Notes: generated by a model from the sequence alone, not told the origin. A DNA stretch of 64,000 nt from Ridgeia piscesae (GCA_025642075.2 JAODUO010000850.1:84501-148500); one strand, 5' to 3'; shown: positions 36,694 to 49,749, counted from the first letter of the stretch. A program made the numbers and translations.

Positions 36694-39600
36694 TTAGCTG
36701 CTGTGGGAGGATGACTTTGACGTGCGACCACGGCGATGATGTGAACTCATCGAACGCTTGTGGTATGCCATCAGTGACGATGGTGCTTTCCGTATCTCCA
36801 CCTGCACATAATCATCACAGTTTATCAGTTTGGCAGCAATCACAACTCTGTGTATGCAATATTAAGTCATTTCAGATCAATGTAAGTAAGTTACATGAAT
36901 GTATTTTAGTTAACAAATATCTACAATGAGTTGCTTTAAAATTTGTCATACAGACGTCATACAGTAAATCAAATGTAATTACATACCTAAATTAACTAAA
37001 GAAATAGACTGAATAAGTTTAAAAATAAATCATAAATAAATAAATCCAGTGTCATTATGACGAAATGACCGTGCTCACCTTTTGACCACCATTATCTCCA
37101 TCGCCATCCCCGGAGAGGTCAATAACGGCAACTGGTTTTGAGTCTTGTGATTCGCCAGTTTCAGGGCCACCTTGTGCATCGCCCCCTGCCTGGCCACCAG
37201 ATGGCGTGCCTGCAGCAGCTGGGATGCCAAGACCGGACAGAGAGGGGGGTGGGGGAATGTCATCTTCATCATCTGGGTCTATGGACAGCATGAGCTGTTT
37301 GAACTGAAATAAGACAGTGGGCATTCATTAGGGGTGGTCTTATCAGTTCTTTACCATCAATGTATTAAAACATTTCCATTCAAATATCATATTTACCTTG
37401 CATGCTAAATGCCCATTTCATACAGATAGCAGAGTAATTGTATTTTCAAAATTGTGCTTAATTATATGTCAGAAGAGAAACTGTTTATACAATATTACAT
37501 GACTAACACAATGTCCATTTAGTCAGGATGATCCTTGTGTCAAATTTATGGTAATATTTTCTATTACAACATTTTCACCTCCAGTTGTGTTATTAATAGT
37601 TCGTAGACATTTTCACGATCACAGTTTTTAGATTGTGAACGAGAAATCATATCCAGCTATTTTATTCAAATAGAACACTAACAAAGTGCACTCACATCTA
37701 AGTAGCCCTGAATCAACTTAGTTTTGGTGTCATCATCTTGTGGCAAGTCTTGGGTGCCCTCTCTAACCAGATCCATTGCTTGGCTTGGGTTAAAGGTCAT
37801 CTTTGCTTTGCGGTTCAGAGGTTTGTCCCACACCTTTGCCTGTTCTGTTGGCGAGTAGCGGTGAATTTTGCTGTAAGGAACAACACAAATGTCAACAAAC
37901 TTCACGGAGGCTAACAAGAGAACTTGTTACTTGGAATAAAGTCATCCAGTGTTTCTGTAACAAATCCTGCTCTGATCTAAAATCAAGATGATCTTTTTTT
38001 TGAAGGTCTACCAAATCATTACAGAAAAACATCTGATATCATAACTGGCTAAACTCTATCTTTATTTGCTTATCATTAGTATTTTAAATTATTATTAGTT
38101 TGTTATTATATACAACATTGAGCAGAAATGGTATTCTAATATTTTTTGCAATTATACATTAATTGTTACTGTAATGATGCACCACAATCTTGGACTTGGC
38201 ACTATTGACTATATTAAACTAATACATATTACAATTACAGCCGACGAAAGGTCAATGTTGATAGCTGACCTGTCCGTGAAGCGATAGAGTTCTTTCAGAT
38301 GTTGTTTGAGCATCAGTAGAAGTATGCAGCCCTGTGACATCATGAACAAGTTCGGCAGTGCCGTTGTGTCTTCAGCCATGTGCTCTGCAATACCAGATTA
38401 TAAACATTCAGATATCTCACAACTGCAGCAGGAAGATCCAAGCAAATCAATGACAATTTGATAATAACAACATTACATCAACACCCAAAAAACATGTCCA
38501 TCACAAGGCATGTAGTAACTTCCTAAACAACCAATAATGGTTTGGTAATACCAACATTTCCTCAAGGCCCGAACTAGATCAAAAACAGTTCATGTTACAG
38601 TTATTTGCTTGTAAACTGAGTGAGTGATGACAGCAGATTTTACATTGAACCGTGCAGAAAGTTAATGATGACTTCTGTAGTAAAGTATGGATTGTTCTTT
38701 TTGGGCAAGTATGATAATGTGCAACAAATGAATAAATTATATTGGTTATTGCAATGGATGTGTTGCGATTACTTTACCAACCTAATAATGTGTTCAACTC
38801 CTCATCATCATTGTCTTCAAGCTTAGCTCTGTCATCATCAGCTGCTCCAGGAAAGAAGACCTGAAGAAACAGCAACAGATTCATTCTCCTGTGACTACAG
38901 AATATGAACATCACAACTCCAAGTGTCATTGCTACAAAACAAACTTGTTTTACTAAAGTATGACATTTTGTAGTACATTATTTAATATGAGAAAACATAA
39001 TTTTATCTCTGTGGTTATCCATGCGTGATTGAATACAAAGTTTGACAATATCAAAAGGAGGAATGTGACTTCTAGCAGAATACGAGAATAAGAGACTGAA
39101 CTCTGAACACATCCAACAAGATGTCGTAGACAGCACCAAGTGTACACAGAACAGGAGATGCTGCAGACTGCAAAGAAATGCACCATCAGAAGTGCCAGTG
39201 CACATCTGTTTCTGCCACTGACACTCAGAAATATTTAAAAGTACTTTTTATGTAACTACTTGTTTTATAAAACACAGCTGATTATTGAATATGCGTGATG
39301 AGACTGACCAAGAGAACATGGAAAACAGAAAAAAGATAGTACTGAGAGGTTTTAAAAAGGGTGGGAGGGACCAGCCGTGTATGGGAGAGAATGGCATATT
39401 ATCTGTTAGCACAATAGATAGACAGGAACTAGACACAAATAGTCGAGAGAACACAAAGATCAACTGATACTGGCCCCACCCCACAACTCTCCACAAGGGA
39501 CATAGAGGGAGAGGCGATAATGACCTCGTTTTGTGCAAAGCACCGAGATTTGAGAACCAGGATTTTTTTGATGCTGCAATGTTTTTATTTAACCAAAAGG

Positions 39601-40535
39601 ATATTTCAAATCATCTGCCCACAGCAGAGTGTAAAATAAGAACGTTATCCACGCAGTAGAGTTAATAGCACTGGCATGTTTACCCACACATACGTTTAGC
39701 TTCCAATACACCAACATCTATATTTCATCATCCTTTTACAATAATGCTAGAAATCAATACAGGTTTTTAATTAACAGGCTTTTTAAAATGCAGTTTTAAT
39801 TCATGGAGCTCCTTTATGTTTACTTCTTAAGAATTAGTACAAGACACCTACCAAAGAATTTCTGGAAGCAGTCCCTCACTAACTTATAATTATGTGTGAC
39901 TGTATTTACAACTGCGCCAAGACAGCTAACACAGCTTTGCAGCACCTACAATACAAATATAGGTACGTTGTGATGGTGGTGCATGTATTGTTAGAATTTA
40001 TACAGAAATTGCAAATCTTCTCGACATGTACAACATTGTAGTACTGACCAACTGTATAACACTAATACTACCACATGATTGACTAAGGCATTAGCATGAA
40101 AACCAACAGACAGAAATCGTCCTAGTTGGAATCTCGTCATTTCTCTTCAATCTCGTCATTTAAGAATGATATAATCACAAGATTGCTCAGAGCTGGGCAA
40201 AATTGGCATTCGTTAGTGATAATTTCAAGTGCTACATCCCTAGTAAAGTACCAGTTCTATATTAAGATACCACCAATGTTTGCAGCAGCTAGCTATGTGA
40301 CTTTAAACAGTAATAACATAAACATGTTATAATTCATTACCACTGGTGTTGGGACCAGGACAGCCCCAACAAGGGCTGAGAATCAGTGACTTACCAGCAT
40401 GCCGTGCTTGAGCACAAGTTTCATCATGTCTTCCTCGAGCTGAGCAAGGAAACTCTCGCCAGGGTGGTCCATGAGGGGCACTGCCAGTTCGAGGATCCTC
40501 GCAACATTGTGTAGCACCATGTAGTCTCCCGGCGT
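36694..40535 (-). pseudogene. NIPBL: NIPBL/SCC2 cohesin loader, C-terminal fragment with internal gap
   Basis: NIPBL loads cohesin onto chromatin; the C-terminal two thirds is a hook of HEAT repeats. Seven minus-strand exons match it: 40535-40395 (DYMVLHNVARILELAVPLM), 39945-39852 (VLQSCVSCLGAVVNTVTHNY), 38860-38782, 38384-38270 (MMSQGCILLLMLKQHLKELY), 37870-37696 (IHRYSPTEQAKVWDKPLNRK), 37303-37079 (FKQLMLSIDPDDEDD) and 36801-36694. All have GT-AG borders. However, the exon ending at 39852 leaves phase 1 while the next begins in phase 0. About 350 residues of HEAT repeats expected between them are absent from the 1-kb gap. Nothing N-terminal of DYMVLHN is found up to the ANKZF1 start. In the last exon TAA at 36696-36694 is followed in frame by PHKHKKKKR. 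Then, in a shifted frame, comes an acidic tail (HYSEDDDEEDDSEDSDY). Either this is a decaying partial copy or the assembly is broken here. Confidence 0.8.
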
Positions 40536-42400
40536 CTATACAACATCAAAAACAAAATGAAAAGAAGCTGCCCCGATATACAGTTAGCGAAATGCCCCCC
40601 AAACAATGTAATTATATGCACCTTGAAAACTTCACGTTTGCTGATGATTTATTGTACCATATCGGGTAATAATATAAAACCAGTTCTACAGCAACTGTAA
40701 TGAAGCACTTTTCCAACAAAGACTGTCTGCTATGCTAGAAACGTCTCAAAGATAGTGGGGGAAATACATCGAATTTGACGAAACATGTCACCAATCAAGA
40801 AGCTATCAAAACGTGATGATCAACTTTCAGCGTACGGCATGTCGACGTCGTCGACGTTGACGTTGTGGACAACGTCGCATTGCCATTGACTCGAGAACGT
40901 GTTCTTTCGAAATATTCGACAATGAGCAAGCAGTGGACATCAAGTTACAGTCGAAGCGAATCGCCATCGATTGCCGAATCTACTAAGTAACTGCGGCCAC
41001 AGCGTCAAGAAGTGACATATACGACGTGACTGATTAACGATGACGATTCGCTTACTGCATCTACTGCCACTGTGACACTGGCACTGGCCAAACAGGTTCA
41101 CCACTGGCAGAGCCAGAGGTAGAGGAAGAAACTGACCTGTTCTTGAAAACAGTTGCAAAAACATAATGGGGCTTGTTATGTGTACTTGATAACGTGGTAA
41201 TTTAAGTTTTATATTAAAATAAATATTGGTGTGAACTGGGAAGTACAATTGTAATTTAAATTAATATTTTTTCAATTATTAATTAGTGTTATTTTATTGT
41301 AATCATCTATACAGTTTTGATGCTAAATCACAATTATCTTTATGATAGAATTAATAATAATAAAGTTATAACAATGAGGGTTCAGCTGTGCTGGCAGTGA
41401 CACTATTATAAGTGATAGGTGTTTTTATATAATAATAACATATTATTTGTATGTTTCATTTGTTTCAGCTGTATTTGTTGATGGTCATTTTAGGAGACAC
41501 ATTGACTTGAAATTAAGCTGCTATATTAAAGTGTATTTACAAACAGCTGGGGTGAAGTACTGTTATTAATTAAAAATAATTCAGTGCAATTAATTAATTA
41601 ATTTGTCACTAGGTATTTTATTGCAGTTGTCTTTATTGTTTTAATATTATATTACAATTACCTTTTAGTTTTACAACAGTAATCAATTATATTGAAACTG
41701 TTGTTTGTGTACTTACATAAATTGAAAATTGCATATTAATCATTGTTTGCATGACTATAAAATTGTCACATATTTCCCTACAAGTGAAAATGTTGTGTTT
41801 CTGTGGCATTAGTCTAAGTGGATAGTAGTGTTTCTTTGAAGATCTCTACTGTACTGAATTACACTTATAAGGTAAATTTCGAGTATCGACTAAAAATCTA
41901 GTATCGATTGATATCGAAGAATTCTGATATCGAACCAGTAATATATCGATCGGTATCGAAGAATTCTGGTATCAAACCAGTAATATATCGATTGATATCG
42001 AACCAGCACTACTTCTGTTGCATACTGTGCTTCTACTGGGAACTGTGTTCTATGTGAAAATTAGACTTGATTACAACGTAAGTATCGAGTATCGAAACAA
42101 AATTCAGGTATCGATCGGTATCGAACAAAACCTGGTATTGAACCAGCACTAGTTGGAGCACATCAGTCTAGGCAATTTTTTTATTATTTGAGTAGTATTT
42201 GTAGAACTCTTAAAATATATTAATCACCTGCCGCATTGCATAGAATATGCCCATGACAATAACGTATTGCTTCATTGCAAAAACCATTTCAGAAAACAAA
42301 TTACCAAGATACAGATAGTTCTTTAACAAAGAGGCCAATGGCTCAAGAGACCAATAATGTTTCCAATTTATGCATGGCTACCTATAGTGCTTAACCCGAC
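40536..42400. other. Non-coding region upstream of the NIPBL fragment
   Basis: I saw no NIPBL exons here. It contains a CG-rich ACGTCGTCGACG block near 40840 and the TATCGA-rich repeat at 41876-42152. Confidence 0.35.
41876..42152. repeat. TATCGA-rich repeat, probable transposon end
   Basis: Repeated GGTATCGAACCAG, ATATCGATCGGTATCGAAG and AACCAGCACTA motifs in both orientations. Such TATCGA-rich subterminal sequence is common in non-autonomous DNA transposons. I could not delimit the element. Confidence 0.5.
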
Positions 42401-42830
42401 TTGTTTTGTGACACACCCACGAAATTTCACCGAGATCCAACCCATGACAACGGTAAAACTTCACGCTGTTTGAATGGCTCAAAACCATCTTGCTAACCCG
42501 TGCACACCAAAAATTTCTTCACCACAGATTAGAATAAACATCCTAAATTACCCTAAACACAAATGATTTCAATATACCATAACACATAGTTTGGTAATTG
42601 TTAATGAAACACAGCTATGTTATAATATCGGTGAAATCTAGCTTAATTTTGGTCAAATTTTAAAAATAAAACGACGTAAATAAAGTTCAACTTACCACCA
42701 AGTTGGAGCCGCCATCCGATGACGTCAATCATAAAAAATGCGCGCGAATCAGAGAGTTAAACCAAAACGGTACCCAGATCTAAGTAAAAGGAACGACGCT
42801 GCTGCTACGCGGTTTTGCACGCAATTCAAA
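42400..42830. repeat. Dispersed repeat, promoter-like segment P, copy 1
   Basis: From TAACCCGTGCACACCAAA to CGCGGTTTTGC this matches 44254-44590 with few differences. Both copies contain GCCGCCATCCGATGACGTCA, which combines a YY1-like CCGCCAT with a perfect cyclic-AMP response element (TGACGTCA at 42719-42726). Confidence 0.85.
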
Positions 42831-44250
42831 ATCATCATAGGATGTTGGAAATAGGCTCAAATGAAAGGTAACAAGTTACAGATCACATAACTGTTAATTT
42901 TATTACGATATTTGTATTATATCCAAAGTTAGTGCAATTTAAAGATGGATAAATTGCGCGAAATTTGTGTATCTCTGATAATGGTAAAATGAGCTCATTT
43001 TTGTGTTGATAAATATTTGAATAAAAGTGACTTTAAAATGGCATAACTTTGTTATTAAAATATTTTTGCAGTGTTTTGAAATTCATTGAATGGAGTAATA
43101 AATTTGCTATATTGATTTTTTTTTGCACTAATTAATTCAGTTAATTAGTTAATATTAGTTAAGTAGTGCACAGTAGTAACAGACCAACACATTCTAATCA
43201 AGACCAGCAGAGTCCATAAATATGAAGATATTTATACATATTATGCAGTGTGCATAACCACATTGATTATGAGAATAAATATATATTAACTAGTCATGTA
43301 ATAAAATTAATTAATTAGTTAATAGGCGATAATTAGCAGGCAACCTCAACAGACAGAAACTTTTTTGTAAAATGCCACAATGTCCATGAATATGTTTATA
43401 ATATTATTATAAACATGAATTTGTAGAACCACCTTACTTGTGGTAAGAGATATACATTAAACAGTTATGTAATATTAATAATAAACTAAATGAATAAATC
43501 AATTAAATTAATAGCCGTGCTTCGTATAGACTTACACATGAATAAAAGGCCTTAATGTCCATAATTATTAAGACATTCCCACATTAATTATGGTAATAAA
43601 TACACATTACCCAGTAATTTCATATTCACACTAACTTAATTAATAAGTTAATATTGGCTAATGTTAGCATGCTAACTCGACAAATCTAATGGTTACGTTT
43701 TGATGAAAGCCTGCAGTAAATATAATTTATGCAATGTTTAGAACCACATGAAACATTATGATCAACCATCAATAGTACATGTCATTACAGCATAAATAAT
43801 AACTTTATTAATAAATATTAACTAAATAACAAACTCAACAGACCAATGCATGACAATGAAGCACAGTTGTCATACTTCACTTGTTTATGGATTATCGCGA
43901 GGTTACAGCCATACAGGTTGGACAAATGCTGCAGGCTCAGTATTCTCAGTAGAGAATAATGTTATTGTTTCATAATATTCTGCATTTCAACATGAACTTG
44001 ATGAAGTAATGTTTATAAACTGTTCACAGTGTTTCGTCACCGACTCCGACATCTCTTGAGTCTTGTGGAAGTTGTGCCAAATGCAAGACTGCTTTCTGCG
44101 TTACCTTCTCTTAATAAAACAATAACTTGGCGACCAATACAGCTAGACATTTGTGTTTGGCACCGTTGGAAAGCCAATATATTTACCTTTCACACGGTAC
44201 CTTTATCTCAAAAAGTGATTTTCCAACTTATACCTGTGTTCGGTCATTCT
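42831..44250. other. AT-rich non-coding sequence
   Basis: Frequent TTAATTAATTAGTT motifs and weak internal repetition of 'cat(g)aata...ccac' blocks. No gene or RNA recognised. Confidence 0.35.
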
Positions 44251-44253
44251 TGT

Positions 44254-45374
44254 TAACCCGCGCACACCAAACATTTCTTCACCATGCACAGATTAGAATA
44301 AACATCCTAAATTATCCTAAACACAAACTATTTCAATATACCATAACACATAGTTTGGTAAATTGTTAATGAAACACAGCTATGTTATAATATCGGTGAA
44401 ATCTAGCTTAATTTTGGTCAAATTTAAAAAATAAAACGACGTAAATAAAGTTCAACTTACCACCAAGTTGGAGCCGCCATCCGATGACGTCAATCATAAA
44501 AAAATGCGCGCGAATCAGAGAGTTAAAACAAAACGGTACCCAGATCCAAGTAAAAGAAACTACGCTGCAGCTACGCGGTTTTGCGCGCACGCAAAATCAC
44601 CGCCGAATCAGATTTTTTTGAAGTGCCTATATCAACTGTAGTTTATGTGACAGTGGACAAGGCATTTTAAAATGTTGCCTTATTATTGCATTTTCATAAA
44701 TACTTAAAACAAATTATCCATAATATTACTTATGATCTACACTGTGAAAATATAGAATTGTTATGAAGTTTTTATTTATTTTTTATTTAAAAAGACCTGT
44801 GGTAATAGAAATGTGTTGTTGGAAATGTACTTGTTTGCATAACACATTTTCCAAAAATAGATTGCCATAGTTAGTTCAGATGTAAAACTACATTTGCAAC
44901 AGTTCTCATGCTTACATGGAATAAGTGAGAGAGAAAAACACAAACTAAAAATCGTGCATATTAAATATAACAAAGGCATACATGTAAAGGTGGTAATATG
45001 ATTTCAACATCTTTCCATTCAGCCGCGTTCTTTGGCCAGTTCGATCGCCAACACTTCTGTCTTATTCAACACGATAGAATCTACATCTGCTGGTTCTTCG
45101 ATCGAAGTAACCTTCCCAATATCAATTGCGTTCTCCTTGTAAAATTCAAAAGAATGCGTACATTTTTGCTGTCGACATGTTGCGCTCGACTTCTTTGAAT
45201 TTCGCGTCAACGCTAACCCGCCATCTCTGATTGGATAACCCTTAGTTCAGAAGCATGGTCGAATACAAAAGAATGCGCAATAAATGGCAAATGGAAATAC
45301 GTACGCATGACTTCTTTTCAGTTATTGTTTGTCATCAATAATGTCTGCATAAAAATAACACGAATGGTATATGC
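44254..45374 (-). repeat. Dispersed repeat composite: segments P, A and B joined
   Basis: In order: P (44254-44590, as at 42.4-42.8 kb), A (44580-44993, as at 17.4-17.8 kb) and B (44998-45370, as at 23.6-23.95 kb). The three pieces are separate elsewhere in the window, so this locus is the most complete version or a chimera. B carries a copy of the unknown exon (CTHSFEFYKENAIDIGKV, minus) with a 1-bp insertion after AKE that breaks its frame. The composite is interrupted at 45375 by the LTR retrotransposon and resumes at 49869. Confidence 0.88.
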
Positions 45375-45488
45375 TGTATCATAAAACAACACGTGTATCA
45401 ACTTTTACCCTAGTCCACAGTGCCTTTATTACCTCAGTCTTGTATTACCGTAAAGTGCTGTATTTAACACCATGATAATCTCATTACA
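45375..45488 (-). repeat. 3' LTR (114 bp)
   Basis: Starts TGTATC and ends TTACA on the plus strand. It pairs with 49750-49868 and lacks the 5-bp ATTTA-type insertion present there. Unusually short for Ty3/gypsy LTRs, which are normally several hundred bp. Confidence 0.92.
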
Positions 45489-45500
45489 TCTTCCCTTCTT
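45489..45500 (-). promoter_or_regulatory. Polypurine tract
   Basis: The minus strand AAGAAGGGAAGA abuts the 3' LTR exactly, as expected for the plus-strand primer of an LTR retrotransposon. Confidence 0.8.
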
Positions 45501-45769
45501 GGTTTAACTAAAGTACATTATAAGTTTTATGCACAATAGTTCTGCACATTTCGATGTTATCTCACAAGTTCGTAAGTCTTCATTCACTGTTCTTAACTGT
45601 TCAGTTTGTATCAGTCCAATTAAAGGCATGATAATGTCCTGTTTGACTACTCCTGATTATCTACTTTATACGCAAAGAAACTTGCATTTATAACTAGAAA
45701 CCAGGGTAGACTGCCCTTTGTTTCGTCTAATGTTATATGAATGGGATTATTCTGCCCATTGCTATCACT

Positions 45770-48700
45770 TTAGTCGTGTACATAACGACTCGGCAGCTTG
45801 ATGATCCGGCCACTACGTGTAGTGCGCACATCACTCATTGTTGACACAGGCTGTGACTGGTCTGTGGAGTGGCTTGATTTTGCTGCCTCCGGAGACACTG
45901 CTGACTGGTTTGTTGAGGCTGTGGCTCCTCCCGACGGGTGATCTATACAAACCTCTCTGTCGTCGTCATCATCGTGTACTGGCACAAACCTCTCTTGTGT
46001 CTTTAGCAGATGACGTCTGTTTCTTCGTAAACGCCTACCCCTCTCAAGCTCCACTAGGTACGAGTTGGGTGCTACCCTTGCCAGTACTTGCGCTTTCTCA
46101 CTCCACACACCGTCACCTCTCACCCTGACTGTGTCAGTAGTCTCAGTGGCTTGAGTTGATTGCTACCGTGATCATAATAGTGCTTCTGTTTGATGTCTGG
46201 CAACTTGTGCATGGCGACATGTTCTTCTGTTTCCTGTTCATTGAGATCGATCTCTCCAGGAGATCGGTCACTTCCCAACAGTGGTGAAGTTCTGTAGTTT
46301 AGCAATGCCAGGTACGGATCCTCGTCATTCTCCTTGGCTTTCTTCAACAAACGCTTCACGATTTGTACCGCTTTTTCCGCCTTTCCATTACTCTGTGGGT
46401 ACTCGGGACTAGATGTCACATGTTTGAAGCCGTATTGCATTGCAAACTGTCGGAACTCACGGCTGCTGAACTGTGGTCCATTATCTGACACAACCACAGA
46501 AGGAAGACCGTGTCTTGCCATGATGGATTTCATGTGACTTATGGTGTTTGTGGACGACAGATCTTCTAGTTTGGCCACTTCTGGGTAGTTTGATGTATAG
46601 TCGACAACCACCAAGAAGTTCTTGCCAAACAGCGTGAATAAGTCTGCTCCTATCTTCCGCCAAGGTTTCACGGGTACTTCATGTTGTTCAATTGGCTCTT
46701 TTGCCTGCTTGTACCTGTGTTTCTGACATGTACCGCATCGTCCTATGTGGTTTTCAATGTCGTTGTTGATGTTGGGCCAGTACATCACTTGTCTTGCTCT
46801 GGCCTGGCGTTTTTCTATGCCTAGATGTCCTTCGTGAATCTTCTTCAGCATGTCACCTTGTAGTGTTTTAGGTATGATAACTTTCGGTCCTTTCACCAAC
46901 ACCCCATCGATTTCAGTGATATCACCTCTGAAGTGGTAGTATGGTTTCAGTGATTGCGCATGATTACTTTCCCATCCGAAGTGCACTGCATTCAGGACGT
47001 CTTTCAGTTCCTCATCGTCCTTTGCGTGGGTGGCAATCTTTTCCCACATTGGATCACTCACTTGTGCATTCTGTCTGATCATATCCACCTGTGCTTTGAT
47101 CTCCTCTTCTGTGTTACTTTTCTTTTCACTTCTGTCAAATGCACGTGACAGAGTGTCGGCTACTATCAGGTATTTTCCCGGTTTGAACTCGAGTTTCAAG
47201 TCATACCTTCTCAATCGCAGCATCATTCGTTGTAGACGAGGCGTCAGATCGCACAGATTCTTCTTGTGGAGTGAAACCAAGGGTTTGTGGTCGGTTTCTC
47301 CTATTACCGTAGCACCATACACACACTCATGGAACTTCTCACATGTAAAGACTAGCCCTAAAAGCTCCTTCTCAATTTGAGCATAGTTCTTTTCTGCAGA
47401 GGTCAAGGCACGCGAGATGAACGCAACTGGAAGCCAATTTCCATCGTGCTCCTGTAGAAATACGGCTCCCAAGCCATCCTTTGAAGCATCACTTGATATC
47501 TTGCTTCTTCTAGCTGGATCATAGAACTTCAGGAGTGGTTCCGTCGTGAAGAAGTCTTTTATGTCTTGCCATTCCTTTGCCTGTTCGGCTTCTCACTGCC
47601 AGTCGTTCTTCTCGAGTAGCAGTTGTCTCAGGGCTGTTGTCTTTACCGTCAAGTTCGGCACAAACTTGGCCATGTAGTTTACCATGCCAAGTGCTCTCTG
47701 TACTTCCTCTTTGGTCGTGGGTACTGGCATGTTGCAAATTCCAGCAACTTTGTCCGGATCTGGCTTGATTCCCTGGTGTGTTAGCTTTTCTCCTAAGTAA
47801 GTCAATTCTGTGATACCAAATACGCACTTTTTCTCGTTCAGTTTGAGTCCAGAGCGTCTGACGGTGGCCAACGCCCTCTTCAGTCGAGCGTCCCCAGACG
47901 ACTATGTCATCCATGAAGGCTTTGACTCCTGTCTCCCTCTCGAACAGTTGCTGAATGTTGGCATGGAATATTTCTGGTGCGCAGTTGATCCCATATGGAA
48001 GTCTTTTGAAGGAGTATCGGCCGAAAGGCGTAGCTACTGTGCATAGCTGTGTACTCTCTTCGTCTAGCTGAATTTGGTAGAACGCTTGTGATGCGTCCAT
48101 TTTGGTGAAGTACCTTGCATCTGCCATCTCACTGAGGATTTCAGACCTGTGTGGTAGGTGGTAGTGTTCTCTTCTGATGTACTCATTGAGGTCCATTGGA
48201 TCTAGACACAGTCTCAGGTCACCGTTGGGCTTCTCCACTATCACCAGTGGCAGCACCCAATCCGTTGGTCTTTCGGCTTTGACCAGCACCTCTGTCTGAA
48301 CCAGTCTGTCAAGCTCTTTCTTCAACTTCTGCTTCTGAGACTGCGGGACCTTCCTCGCCGGATACACAGAGGGTACATAGATTTGTCGCAGATGTATCTT
48401 GCATGTCCCTGCCAAACAGCCTAGTCCCTTGAAGATATCCGGGTACTCTTTCTTTATTTCTGCACTTGTCAGGACCCCATTTTCTTTAACTGTGCAAACT
48501 TTCCGTACGCCACACTCTCTTGTCACCAAGCCCAGTCGCTCACTGTCGCTGGCACCGATGAGTGACTGTCTTCCTTTGGAAACAACTACAAATTGTAATC
48601 TATGTTTCTTTCCCATGTGGTTGACTGTAGCAATGCATATTCCAAGAGTTTCGATGTTTTCTTCATTGTACGTTTTCAGCTTGGGACGTCGCTCTATCAG

Positions 48701-48879
48701 TAGTTTTGGCTTACTGGCAAGCCCCTCATAATCGCTCAGACTCGGTATATTCACCTGGGCACCGCTGTCTGCTTTCAACGGCACAAGACTGTCACATACT
48801 GTCAACAAGGCGATCCATTCACATTGTTGTGTGTTGTTGTGTATAGCTGACACAAAGAAACCTCCTTCGTCGCCAGTGC
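45770..48879 (-). pseudogene. pol of the Ty3/gypsy element: protease, RT, RNase H, integrase
   Basis: The aspartic protease motif is LKADSGAQVN near 48770. The RT has LPLVIVEKPNGDLRLCLDP, DASQAFYQIQLDEES and the catalytic FMDDIVVWG near 47905. RNase H follows, with FISRALTSAEKNYAQIEKEL and ETDHKPL. The integrase has an HHCC finger (HEGHLGIEKRQ ... CGTCQKH) and a DDE core (GADLF, VVSDNGPQFSS, PEYPQSNGKAE). Lesions: a small deletion plus frameshift near 47885 just after the RT catalytic motif, an in-frame TGA at 47593-47595, and a frameshift near 46122 before the C-terminal tail (VHD end at 45770). The element cannot make a full protein. Confidence 0.92.
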
Positions 48880-49628
48880 TGTCATTGTCTACATCGACAA
48901 CTTGCACTCTTCGCGTCAAACACTTTGAGGCATAGTGATTTTTGCCGCCACATTTGTCACAAGTGGCGCCCCATGCCGGACACTCTCGGAACTTGTTGGC
49001 TGTCCCGCAACATTTACATTGTTTCTTTTTAGGTGTCAGGGCGTTTCTTGTTGCTTGTTCCACTACAGGGACTTGTTTTTTCTTAGGTTCATTTTTTTCA
49101 GTTTTCGAATCATGTTCACACTTGCACAGTTTTCTGCGCCAGTTAACACTTTCATTTGCGCTTGCGCGGCTTCGTTTGCTTTGCAAATGTCTATTGCCCG
49201 CTCTAACGTTAGCTCTGAGTCTGAGTAACCTTTCCTTTATTTTGGAGTCTCTGATGCCCACTACCACTCTATCACGTATCAGGCTATCTTGCAGCGACCC
49301 AAATTCACATGACTGTGACTTCAGCCTTAAGTCCGTGGTAAAACTATCTATCGTCTTACCTTCACTTTGTACTCGGGTGTGAAATTTTAACACGTATCGC
49401 TCGTAAATGACGTTTTTTTCGCGGCACGCAGAACTCGGTGAACTTTCTCACGACTGTGTTAAATTGTTCTGCTGTTTCCGCCGGGACGGCTGGTTGATTA
49501 CCTACTGCCGCTTTGGCAGGTTCGTACGTGAATGTACGAAACCCTTCTTGTGCCTCGTCTCCAGCAACTGTCAACAAGATGGCAACCTTCTTTTTGTCTT
49601 CCGATCCGTCCTCACCGACAGCTGCCAA
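48880..49628 (-). pseudogene. gag of the Ty3/gypsy element, frameshifted
   Basis: Gag packages the element RNA. The N-terminal part begins MAAVGEDGSEDKKKVAILL. The capsid-like part reads KFHTRVQSEGKTIDSFTTDL and CEFGSLQDSLIRDRVVVGIR. A zinc knuckle CDKCGGKNHYASKC (C-x2-C-x4-H-x4-C) lies near 48950. The frame breaks at a run of seven A/T near 49412. Between about 49215 and 49130 the family-like sequence (ELTLERAIDICKANEAAQAQ) lies in another frame, so two further compensating shifts are present. Confidence 0.85.
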
Positions 49629-49731
49629 ATACCATCCAAAACGCTCCAGGAACCTTTCCCACCGATCAGCCAGGTTACCACCGGCTATTTTCAGTTCATG
49701 TGGTGGCTTCAGTTTGTCCTTTTATTTTAAA

Positions 49732-49749
49732 CGCCAATTCCTGGTACCA
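49732..49749 (-). promoter_or_regulatory. Candidate primer-binding site
   Basis: The minus strand immediately inside the 5' LTR reads TGGTACCAGGAATTGGCG. A TGG start next to the LTR is what a tRNA CCA end would pair with. I cannot name the tRNA. Confidence 0.5.

Noticed and set aside
38953..39205. Possible missing NIPBL exon after a TTTGCAG acceptor
   Set aside because: Neither frame resembles the expected HEAT repeats and no fitting donor was found; CTLGAVYDILLDVF is only a weak chance likeness.
48942..49382. 146-codon plus-strand frame
   Set aside because: Shadow of the gag region on the minus strand.
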